Shown in pieces: positions 34,475 through 42,455 of a DNA stretch of 64,000 nt. The position numbers were made by a program, and so were the translations under genes. Source of the DNA: Chloroflexota bacterium (GTDB taxonomy: Bacteria > Chloroflexota > Anaerolineae > B4-G1); assembly GCA_024232355.1 (NCBI GenBank), contig JAAEPW010000375.1:36401-100400 (forward strand), given 5' to 3'. Within the stretch, counting starts at the first letter, position 1; the number at the start of each line of letters is the position of its first letter. The notes beneath the pieces were generated by a model. The model worked only from the letters and a program-made list of their open reading frames with translations, was not told the origin of the DNA and made no database searches.

Positions 34475-35581
34475 TTACACGTCAATGGGTCGCTTGATTC
34501 TGTGACTGAGACGATCTCCTAACTGGGCCAGTTTGTCTAGTGATCCCAATCGGGCCGTGACGGCGTTCATCGACCAGTACAAGAGTGGCGAATAGACGAA
34601 ATCGTAAGCGCCCACATAGTATGTTACTTTTCCGCCAAAGCCGCGTTTGAAGCGATAGACGCCCCACAGTCCTCCCTTTTGTTCCTCAGGTAGGGGGTGC
34701 CCCAGGTATAGGTGCGCGCCAATTTCGTCCGGGATGCCCCACACGTCATAGGTAGTGCACCCTTGGGCTTTGGCCCATTTGAGGCTTTGCCACATGAGCA
34801 GTTCGTTGGGTTTGAGTTTTTTATGGGTGCGGAAAGAGCCGCTGTGCAGTGTAGCAGCATGGCGGCCAAAGGCCGCCGACATCCGCGTTGCCAACACCTC
34901 GCCTTTGTACATCGCCAGGAAGAGTTTGATGTAACCTGGTGGAGACAAGGTATTCCATTCCTGGCGATAGTATTCGCGAGAGCGGGGGGGAAAGCCAGCC
35001 TGGTTGGCCGTAAGCTCGAGCGTGTGGTAAAAGGTGTCAAGGTCGGCAAGGGTGGCCTCGTGCACGGTGACTCCTTGCCGGGTGCTGTAGCGAATGTTGT
35101 AGCGCGTCGTTTTGTGCATATTGGCGAGCAGGGTATCGGCATCGGGGGTCAGTTCAATCAGCATGGTGCACTGGGGTTGGTTGTTAAAATCGCTGCGCTG
35201 AAAGCCATAGGATTCTAGTTGTCGCTGCATTTCAGGCGAATGGTCGATGGCGGGCTCGATTTTGAGCACAATGGCTCGGTGTCGCTGAGCTAGGGCGTGT
35301 ATGGCCGACAACAGGGCCTGAACGGTTGCTTTGTCCTCCCAGTGTAGCAACGGCCCCCGGGGGACGTAGACGACGCTGGTCAATCCCAACGCTAGAGGTT
35401 TGATGAGCACCTGAGCGCCAGCGACTAGATGCCCGTTCCGTTCGAGTGCCAGGCGGACAGCCTTCCAGCCCAGGGTCTCTTTGAATTGTCCCCACTCGTA
35501 ACTCTGCATGAGTGCAAAGTCAGGCCACTGGCCTACGAAAGCGTTCCATTGCTCTGCTGCTATGTCGGAAGAAATAATCAT
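34475..35581 (-). CDS. FemAB/FemX-like aminoacyl or acyl transferase (first copy)
   Basis: 368 residues with two GNAT-like subdomains. The family pattern is clear: an N-terminal ALMQSYEWGQFKETLGW, the VYVPRGPL loop, MHKTTRYNIRYSTRQGV (about 158-174) and the C-terminal LLMWQSLKWAKAQGC plus YDVWGIPDE. FemABX enzymes add amino acids from aminoacyl-tRNA to lipid II; relatives in polysaccharide clusters may add amino acids or acyl groups to glycans. The ATG at 35581 was chosen over a TTG two codons upstream. It lies 23 bases before the CapK-like gene. Confidence 0.9.
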   Translation of the reverse strand: MIISSDIAAEQWNAFVGQWPDFALMQSYEWGQFKETLGWKAVRLALERNGHLVAGAQVLIKPLALGLTSVVYVPRGPLLHWEDKATVQALLSAIHALAQRHRAIVLKIEPAIDHSPEMQRQLESYGFQRSDFNNQPQCTMLIELTPDADTLLANMHKTTRYNIRYSTRQGVTVHEATLADLDTFYHTLELTANQAGFPPRSREYYRQEWNTLSPPGYIKLFLAMYKGEVLATRMSAAFGRHAATLHSGSFRTHKKLKPNELLMWQSLKWAKAQGCTTYDVWGIPDEIGAHLYLGHPLPEEQKGGLWGVYRFKRGFGGKVTYYVGAYDFVYSPLLYWSMNAVTARLGSLDKLAQLGDRLSHRIKRPIDV

Positions 35582-35625
35582 TCTCAAAAGTATTCCAGTT
35601 GAACTATCTCACGCGTATGAGGCAG

Positions 35626-38151
35626 TCAGTTGTTTCTTGATACCAGCGGCAGGTAGTTTCTTGCCGCGACTCGGACAAATCTGACCGCATCAGCGTTCGT
35701 AGAGACGCTGGTCCCAGTCTCGTGGGTCAATGTCACGTTTCCCGCCGTTCCAGTGTTGAACTCGTAGGCGCCAAGAAAGACCCACCAACCAGCGTTCTCG
35801 TGCTGGTCCACTCGCACGGCACTCGGGCCGTTGGCGTGGGTAATTGTGTACAAGGCATTCTGTGTATGGTTATCTTTGTAGGCCCACCAGGCGAAAACCA
35901 GGTAGGTTTCTGTCTGAGGAATGTTCGGGGTCCAGGTCGCCGTCGCGCCGTCGGGTTCGTTATCGTTGTCTTGGGCGTATAGCGAGCTGCCCGCATACTC
36001 GCCACCGGCGTCCGATTCGTGCCAGTTGCCGGTCGTCGTGAATTCGACATCCTGGTTGTCTATGATGAGTTCGTTGCTCAATATTGGTGAGTTAACTTTG
36101 ATCACTGCGGTATCCGTGTCTGTGCTTGTTCCGTTACAGTTGCTCGCGGTGACGCTGATGGTCTTGGCGCCTATAGCAGGCCAGTTGTACGTGGCGTAGG
36201 CTGTGCTTTGCCCACTGTCCGGTACCGGCGACCAGGTATAGGTGATAGGGTCGCCGGCATCGAGCGGGCTGATGGCGGCGGTGAAGGTATAGTTGGTGTT
36301 AGTCATACACTGTGTTGGTCCCGCAATTCTTACCTTGGTCAGGGCGTTGCAGGTTTGCGGTGTGACTGTGATGTAATTTGTCTTGATCAACGTGTCGCTG
36401 CCAAAAGAGTTGCTGCCCACGGTGCGGCTCACTGTCAGTGTGACAGTATAGATGTCTGGAGTAACGTAGGTGTGCACCGGATTTTGTGTCGTCAAGGTAC
36501 TGCCATCGCCTAGATCCCACAGCCAGGCAGTGGGTGTGGGACTCGATGTGTCGGTAAAGGTCACTGTCAGTGGTATCTCTCCCGAGGTCGGGGCCGCCGT
36601 GAAGGATGCTACCGGCGTCTGGATGACATCAGGAATTAGGCGGAACAGTGTCGCGTCGGCAGCGGTCGATTCTCCCGTGCCAGTACACTTTAATGTCACG
36701 TTTCCGCCTGCGCCAGCATCGAATTGGAACTGGCCCAGGCTGACCCACTTGGCGTCCTGGCCTCCACTCTGGTCTATGCTAAAGGTCTGTGATCCGCCAG
36801 CGTGGTTGACTGTGTACTGTGCCTCGTGTGTCCGGCTCCCGACATTTGTCCAACGGATCAGAGTCTCGTAGGTTCCGGTCTGGGCGAGGGTCGGTGTCCA
36901 GGTGGCTGTCGCATCGATTTCGTCGCTATAGAGGTTCGGCGTGCCCCAGTATCCCTGGCCAGAAGACTGCTCCCAGAAACCGGTCGTGGCAAAGCCCGTG
37001 TTGCCGTTGTCCACGACGACGTTGTAGACGTCTCCTGGCGTCCAATTGTAGTTTACCTGCAGGCTGTAAAGTATCGCATCGATGAGGTCGTCCATCAAGT
37101 CGGTCGTGAACGAGACGTCGAGTTGGTAGTAGGGGCCGCCTGGGTCGTACTCGGGATCGGTTTCGCGCAAGGAGATGCCGGATACGCGGAGGTAGTTGAT
37201 CTCCATTTGAAAGGCATCCAAGCCGTAGTACCAGTTGGTGTGGTGGCCTGAGGTGTTGGTGCCGTGGTACTGAATGGTCGAGTAGCCGTTCAGGTAGGCG
37301 GTGGACCAATTGTCGGTACCCCAGCCGGTGACCCAGGCCGGTAGGACGTGCCACACGTCTTGGCCGGTTTTAGCCAGGGTCTTGGAGTTGATCGTGGCCG
37401 CCTCGGGCCAGACGGAATCCGGGGCCGGCCAATCCTGGCCGTGAAAGAGTTGGTAGGGGATGCTGTTCTCTCCACGTAAGGCTATTGCGCCTTGACGATC
37501 GTAAAGTGCTTTCATCGTATTGCTGTTACTGTTGAGAGATGTCACAGAGGCAATGAACCCGATTTCGGCGATGCGGTCCCAGGGGCGGTTGCCCAGGCTG
37601 GTTTCCAGGTGTCCTGTGTGGGCATTGATCATCAATGCCATGTCTGCCCCAAAGCGGTTTTCGATTCGCTCGATCATGGCGTTCACCTGGTTGTGGAACT
37701 CAAAGTAGGCCTCCCGCGCTTCTGTGTTGTCCTGGTGGTAGCCTTGTGAGTGTCCAACGGGGCGGTTGGTATTCACATAGTTTCGTTTTCCCTGCTGATA
37801 GACGACGTAGGGAAGGTGGCCGGTCCTCTCGTATATACGTACTGCCAGAACTCGATAAAAGTATTCCCGCAAAAGTGGATCGTTCCCAAAGTCTTGGCTC
37901 GCGTTCTTTAGATCACCCGCTATCTTCCATCCCCCGTGGCCGATGGCAAACATCAGTGGCATGTCTCCGTCAAAGACCTCGACATAGTCCGAGGCAGCAT
38001 CGGGGGTGCTGACGTCAGCCTGGCTGACGCCAGCCAGGCTGAGACTTGAATTGATGTTCAAAGAAAAGACGATCGAAGAGATCAAAAGGCCAGCGACCAG
38101 GATTTGTTTGACTGCCTGACGGTAGCGACTATTTTTTGTGAGTACGTTCAT
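35626..38151 (-). CDS. Secreted N-formylglutamate amidohydrolase-like protein with PKD and golvesin-type domains
   Basis: 841 residues from the ATG at 38151 (AGGTGG 8 bases upstream). A signal segment (about 15-40) is followed by a domain of about 320 residues resembling zinc-dependent N-formylglutamate amidohydrolases: AIGHGGW, YVNTNRPVG, EAYFEFHNQVNAMIER, MINAHTGH. Then two golvesin/Xly-type domains, each opening with DNxxxxFxTTGxW (about 390-520 and 695-825), flank a PKD-like domain (FTAAPTSGEIPLTVTFTD, WLWDLGDGS) and another beta domain. The C-terminus is ARNYLPLVSRNN. A secreted amidohydrolase with carbohydrate-binding modules could trim amide groups from the surface polymer. Its start lies 1 base after the GNAT stop. 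Confidence 0.82.
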   Translation of the reverse strand: MNVLTKNSRYRQAVKQILVAGLLISSIVFSLNINSSLSLAGVSQADVSTPDAASDYVEVFDGDMPLMFAIGHGGWKIAGDLKNASQDFGNDPLLREYFYRVLAVRIYERTGHLPYVVYQQGKRNYVNTNRPVGHSQGYHQDNTEAREAYFEFHNQVNAMIERIENRFGADMALMINAHTGHLETSLGNRPWDRIAEIGFIASVTSLNSNSNTMKALYDRQGAIALRGENSIPYQLFHGQDWPAPDSVWPEAATINSKTLAKTGQDVWHVLPAWVTGWGTDNWSTAYLNGYSTIQYHGTNTSGHHTNWYYGLDAFQMEINYLRVSGISLRETDPEYDPGGPYYQLDVSFTTDLMDDLIDAILYSLQVNYNWTPGDVYNVVVDNGNTGFATTGFWEQSSGQGYWGTPNLYSDEIDATATWTPTLAQTGTYETLIRWTNVGSRTHEAQYTVNHAGGSQTFSIDQSGGQDAKWVSLGQFQFDAGAGGNVTLKCTGTGESTAADATLFRLIPDVIQTPVASFTAAPTSGEIPLTVTFTDTSSPTPTAWLWDLGDGSTLTTQNPVHTYVTPDIYTVTLTVSRTVGSNSFGSDTLIKTNYITVTPQTCNALTKVRIAGPTQCMTNTNYTFTAAISPLDAGDPITYTWSPVPDSGQSTAYATYNWPAIGAKTISVTASNCNGTSTDTDTAVIKVNSPILSNELIIDNQDVEFTTTGNWHESDAGGEYAGSSLYAQDNDNEPDGATATWTPNIPQTETYLVFAWWAYKDNHTQNALYTITHANGPSAVRVDQHENAGWWVFLGAYEFNTGTAGNVTLTHETGTSVSTNADAVRFVRVAARNYLPLVSRNN

Positions 38152-38152
38152 A

Positions 38153-38842
38153 TTATAACCACCTGACCAGGTTGCCTGCTTTGCCAAATGGATTGGGGTG
38201 AAAGGAAAATCTGACCCACCCCAGAACGCGGATCCTGGTGAAGCGACAAATGGTTTGAAAACCCAATTTTTCGTGCAGATTCAACGAGGGCGTGTTGGTC
38301 ACTGCTATTAGCGAAAGTGCGCGTTTGTATCCCTTTTTCTGACCTAGTTCGAGTATGTGTCGAAGCAACGCGCTCTGAATGCCTTGACGCCGAAAAGCTG
38401 GCCTGGTAAACAGGTCAAAGATGAATATCTCATCCCGAGACAGTGGAACGTAGGTGCGTTCCACACGGGGGTCAACTTTTGGCGTGAACCAGCCATACGC
38501 CACTGGCTGCTCGTCTTTGAGGGCCACGACGCAAGAGCGTTCTCTCTCTAACAGCATTTTATGCCATATCGTGTCCGATGTCGTTTTCATTGTCGTCAAA
38601 AGATGAAAGTCGCCGAGTTGCACTTGCTTGAGAACCAGCTCGTTGACCGGTTGAACGATTGGTGCTAGTTCTTGTAGCGAGCAAGTCACGAGGAAACAAT
38701 CGCCACGGAAGAACAACCACTGTGTGACGGTTTGCGCCAATTCTGCTACAGCAGGATAAAGTCCCTGTGACGTCCGAATTTGGTCGAAATGTTCGCGAGT
38801 TTCTTTTAGCTTTGCCGTTCGACGATGTGTTGACTTGGTCAT
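38153..38842 (-). CDS. GNAT-family N-acetyltransferase
   Basis: 229 residues. The C-terminal half is a GNAT domain: FIFDLFTRPAFRRQGIQSALLRHI holds the acetyl-CoA-binding R-R-x-G-I-x-S/A motif, and ITNTPSLNLHEKLGF-like residues form the closing strand and helix. The N-terminal half is less conserved. In this setting it probably acetylates an amino sugar or a glycan-linked amine. No good ribosome-binding site at 38842; the short gap to the previous gene (24 bases) suggests coupling. Confidence 0.85.
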   Translation of the reverse strand: MTKSTHRRTAKLKETREHFDQIRTSQGLYPAVAELAQTVTQWLFFRGDCFLVTCSLQELAPIVQPVNELVLKQVQLGDFHLLTTMKTTSDTIWHKMLLERERSCVVALKDEQPVAYGWFTPKVDPRVERTYVPLSRDEIFIFDLFTRPAFRRQGIQSALLRHILELGQKKGYKRALSLIAVTNTPSLNLHEKLGFQTICRFTRIRVLGWVRFSFHPNPFGKAGNLVRWL

Positions 38843-38866
38843 TTGTGAATTGTCTGCATTCGATAG

Positions 38867-39874
38867 TTATGTAAAAAGTGAGCGGTAAATGGTGTATCCC
38901 AACTTGCTCAACTTTAGCCGCATTTGGGTATGTGTGTAGATGTTACGACCATAACAAACCAACTCTCCGCCGAACTTGGCCTTGAAATCACGCACGCCAT
39001 ACTCCTCGTCCGGTTTGCCCGCGCCGCCAAAATCGTATACCCGGTAGCCATTCTGTGCACTCCACTGGAGGATGTGCCACATCAGCAGTTCGCCAGGGTT
39101 GTAGCGGCTATACTCGCGGTCTACACTGCCGTACCAGCCATAGACGTTGTCCTTGTAAAGTAATTCGATGGATGATCCGACGTAGGAATCTCCCACGCGG
39201 GCCAACACGAACCGGATCATGCCCTTGGGATGCAGCACGTCAAAGGCGGATTCGAATAACGAGCGGTCGGCCAACGGCACCTGGGCGGCCGCATATGTTT
39301 GGCAAAGCAGGTCGTAGCAGAGAGAAACTTGTTCTCGCGTCGTGATCTCTTCTATCGTCACCTCGCCGCGCCGCAATCCACGCCGGATTTGTTTGCGCGT
39401 GCGTTTGCTAAAGCTTTGCAGGATCTCGTCCGACGGACGTGCGACGTCGATCAAATAGTTCAGGTGGTCCTCGTAGGCGAAACTGCACTCATTGAGTGTG
39501 GGTTGAACCGTGCTCAGGTCCGACAGGTTGCGGAATTCGGTAAAGAGCACACCACGGCTCACTTTCCGAACGTAGGTACGCAATAGAGTTGCTAATGCCT
39601 CTCGGCCCAATGGGCTGGGGTCGTACAACACGCTGCCATAAGTGACGGCGCGGGTCGTCAAGTAACGCAGTAAGCCACCCTTTAGAGTAACTTGTACGGG
39701 TAGCAGCAAAGCCAATGTGCGGCCGCCTTCGATAGCCGCCCAGAAATCCGGTCGATGTCCCTCGGCCCGGCGAAATACTTGAAACATCTCCGGTGTATGA
39801 AACAGATTCCCCTGTGGGTGTTGATCTACGAATTGTTGCCACAAATGCTCACTCAACTGCCGAACGATTTCCAT
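38867..39874 (-). CDS. FemAB-like transferase (second copy, Acetyltransf_6 type)
   Basis: 335 residues. Shared family pattern: NLFHTPEMFQVFRRAEGH at the N-terminus, FSKRTRKQIRRGLRRGEV (about 153-170), and GELLMWHILQWSAQNGY plus YDFGGAGKPDEEYGV at the C-terminus, which parallels the first FemAB-like protein. Similarity to that copy is limited, so they are paralogues rather than a recent duplication. Related proteins appear in exopolysaccharide clusters as putative acyl or aminoacyl transferases. Spacing of 20 bases to the upstream glycosyltransferase. Confidence 0.88.
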   Translation of the reverse strand: MEIVRQLSEHLWQQFVDQHPQGNLFHTPEMFQVFRRAEGHRPDFWAAIEGGRTLALLLPVQVTLKGGLLRYLTTRAVTYGSVLYDPSPLGREALATLLRTYVRKVSRGVLFTEFRNLSDLSTVQPTLNECSFAYEDHLNYLIDVARPSDEILQSFSKRTRKQIRRGLRRGEVTIEEITTREQVSLCYDLLCQTYAAAQVPLADRSLFESAFDVLHPKGMIRFVLARVGDSYVGSSIELLYKDNVYGWYGSVDREYSRYNPGELLMWHILQWSAQNGYRVYDFGGAGKPDEEYGVRDFKAKFGGELVCYGRNIYTHTQMRLKLSKLGYTIYRSLFT

Positions 39875-39894
39875 ATTTTCTTTGATTCCAACAA

Positions 39895-41115
39895 CTACAA
39901 GTTGCCCAGCCGCTCCACGAGTGCAACGTACTCTGCGCCAATCTTGGCCCAGTTATATTGCTGGTTAAATTTCTCACTCTTCTGTGCCAGTTCCGCCAGC
40001 CGCCCTGGGTTCTCGTACAGTGTGCGGATGCAGCGAGCCAAATCGTCCACGTCACCCGGCTCAAAGAATTCGACCATCGCATCGCCAAAGTAAGCCTCGA
40101 TAGCGGTGGTACGCGCGGCGATGGCAGGCAGGCCAAGCGCCGCGTATTCCATCAGCTTGGTCGGCAACAGGCCATCGGTAAAAACGTCATTCCGATAAGG
40201 CACGATGCCAAGATTGGCAGTCCGAATGATCTCTGGGAGTTCTTCTGCCGGACGCAACTCGTCGTGTATGGTAACGTGATCGTCAAGATCGAGTTCTCGA
40301 ATCATTTGTTTCAAGGTGGGCACGTGTTTTCCTCTCCCAAGAATGGTGAGGTGGACGTTGGATATTTCGCGCCGAGCCTGATTCACCGCTTGAATTGCCA
40401 AATCTAGCCCGTAACGCTCCACGAGGGTTCCATGGTAAATCAACCGGACCTTGGCCTGGTCGAGCGGAGGCGGTTCGTCGTCCTCTGATGGGGAAAAGAT
40501 GTCCGGATCGGCTACATTCATTACTACACTGCATTTGTGCGCGGGTACGCCGCGCTTGATCAGGGCCTGCCGCCAATGTTCACTGACTGTAATGACGTGG
40601 TTGGCAAAGGCGCAGGACAGATGTTCTTGCCAACGGATGAGACGTCCCAATAAAGAGTTTTTACTTTGTCCAAAGCGCCCAGCGTAAAATTCGGGCATAA
40701 GATCGTGCAGGTCCAGGATGACGGGGATGCCGGTTAACTTGGGAATCAAGGCACAAAAGATCAAGAAATCAGGCAAGTTATGCGTCTGGATTGTGTCGTA
40801 AGGTTGTCGTATGTGTAGTTGAGTCAACTTTAGCGCTGCGAGAATGAAAAAGTGCAAATAGTTGGCGAATTGTCTTGCAAGCCCTTTCTTTTTCAGTTGC
40901 ACCGGTAAACGAAATATTCGAACGTCTCGATAATGTTCCTGGGGTGCTTCTTGACGGCCACGTAGGCAAATAACGTCCACTTTAAAACCATGGGCCGCCA
41001 GCGCTTCGGCTTCCCGCTGCACGCGGGTTTCGGCCAGGGGATAGTGGGCGAGAACAACCATGCAGTGGCGTTTGGGCGTGCTCTCTCGGCGTATCGCGGC
41101 AGTGTTGTCATTCAT
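39895..41115 (-). CDS. Family 4 glycosyltransferase (GT-B)
   Basis: 406 residues from the ATG at 41115; an upstream in-frame ATG at 41163 would overlap the previous gene. GT-B fold: the N-terminal half binds the acceptor (LAHYPLAETRVQREAEALAA), the C-terminal half has LIYHGTLVERYGLDLAI and the donor-site loop GIVPYRNDVFTDGLLPTKLMEYAA with the conserved Glu pattern. It should transfer a sugar from a nucleotide donor to the lipid-linked repeat unit on the cytoplasmic side. Confidence 0.93.
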   Translation of the reverse strand: MNDNTAAIRRESTPKRHCMVVLAHYPLAETRVQREAEALAAHGFKVDVICLRGRQEAPQEHYRDVRIFRLPVQLKKKGLARQFANYLHFFILAALKLTQLHIRQPYDTIQTHNLPDFLIFCALIPKLTGIPVILDLHDLMPEFYAGRFGQSKNSLLGRLIRWQEHLSCAFANHVITVSEHWRQALIKRGVPAHKCSVVMNVADPDIFSPSEDDEPPPLDQAKVRLIYHGTLVERYGLDLAIQAVNQARREISNVHLTILGRGKHVPTLKQMIRELDLDDHVTIHDELRPAEELPEIIRTANLGIVPYRNDVFTDGLLPTKLMEYAALGLPAIAARTTAIEAYFGDAMVEFFEPGDVDDLARCIRTLYENPGRLAELAQKSEKFNQQYNWAKIGAEYVALVERLGNL

Positions 41116-41129
41116 AATTTCTTGTACCC

Positions 41130-42455
41130 TTATTTTCCTAAAAATCGCAGACCATAGTCCCATAGGGTCAGTGCGTCTATATCGCCAGTGACGGACAGGG
41201 CACTGCGGGCACCGTTCGGCCAGCGGCCCAGCCGCACTAAAGGACGATCTGTCTCTTCAACTTGAGCCAGTATAAGGCATTCCTGGTCAGCAGCAAAATC
41301 CACGCGGTCAAAATAGTATGCGTAATCCCGATTCTCTTTGCTAATTTCAATGATGTAGCCTTGTTGCTGTAAGAATTCGATCAACTTTGGTGAGGTGTCT
41401 GGCGAGAGACCGATAAAGGGTCGGAGTGGAGCCTGTATGGTAAATGTCGCAGCTTTTACTTGTTGATAATCGTCGACCCAAGGAACAGTAGGAGCGTCGA
41501 CTTGAACAGCACGGGCCAGTATTGTGGTACTGATGGGGCCAGACGTGGTCAGGTGGAATTTATTACGGTCAACGTTGTTCATCTTCACAGTGGTCTCTGT
41601 GCGCATCCGCCACCATGTGGCGATTTCATCCAGGGTGGCTAACCACACCGCTGGCGAGAGTGCGCGCGCCTCGGTCAGTACAGCAAAGAGTCCGCCAGCG
41701 CATCCAGCAATCCGCTCGGGATGCAATTGAATGGTGAATAGCTCTCCCCTCTGATAGGTTTGAGCCAGGATGCGTTGCCAGGTCTGTTCGATTAGATCGT
41801 TGCCCTCTCTACCCAACCGATCGAGAAGTATTTCGTCATCTGGTAGCGAAACCGGAATCTCGACGAGGTGATGGTGAAGCTTTGGTAATGACAGTCTTTC
41901 GTTAGCGTCCCAGGAGTTGTAAAACTCGATGGCCCGTTCGTAGCTAGCGTAGGTTGATGGAGTCAAGGCTTTGGTGTCGAGAGTATCCCACATAATAGGT
42001 TGATTGCTTACATAGGAGAAGCCTGCTGTTTCAATGGCAGCATGCAGGTGAGGACTATGGCGCAGATATGGGGAACGGAAGCCGGTTGCCGCAATGCCCG
42101 CGTTGGCAAAGATTTCACGGGCGTGGCGTAAATGAGCCAATTGCTCTTCTGGTCCAAGTCGTGAGTAGTCTATGTGCGTGTACCCATGGACGGCGAACTC
42201 GATACCTTGCGCTTGGTATTTTTGGATGATAGCACTGTTGCGAGCTAAAGTAACGCCGGTGATGGGGAATGTGGCGCTACAGTTATGTGATTCAAGTAGC
42301 TCGGTAAACTGCGCGAGGGCACGATCCATTTTGAAGGCAGTCAAGCCGTAGTGTGTGCCAATGATACGCGCGCGTTTGTACAGGGCAAGCAAGCCTTTCC
42401 CTCTCACTGCCATAGAAATGGGGTCAAATGTGTCGCTTTTGTTCGTTTTAGTCAT
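41130..42455 (-). CDS. NodB-fold polysaccharide deacetylase-like protein with degenerate active site
   Basis: 441 residues, no signal peptide. Motif 2 is present as HGYTHIDYS and motif 3 as FRSPYLRHSP, but the Asp-Asp of motif 1 (usually TFDDG) is missing; the protein starts with a stretch lacking it. A C-terminal region of about 150 residues is outside the usual domain. Catalysis is therefore doubtful; a binding or regulatory role, or a different deacylase, is possible. Its ATG overlaps the stop of the beta-helix gene by 4 bases. Confidence 0.78.
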   Translation of the reverse strand: MTKTNKSDTFDPISMAVRGKGLLALYKRARIIGTHYGLTAFKMDRALAQFTELLESHNCSATFPITGVTLARNSAIIQKYQAQGIEFAVHGYTHIDYSRLGPEEQLAHLRHAREIFANAGIAATGFRSPYLRHSPHLHAAIETAGFSYVSNQPIMWDTLDTKALTPSTYASYERAIEFYNSWDANERLSLPKLHHHLVEIPVSLPDDEILLDRLGREGNDLIEQTWQRILAQTYQRGELFTIQLHPERIAGCAGGLFAVLTEARALSPAVWLATLDEIATWWRMRTETTVKMNNVDRNKFHLTTSGPISTTILARAVQVDAPTVPWVDDYQQVKAATFTIQAPLRPFIGLSPDTSPKLIEFLQQQGYIIEISKENRDYAYYFDRVDFAADQECLILAQVEETDRPLVRLGRWPNGARSALSVTGDIDALTLWDYGLRFLGK

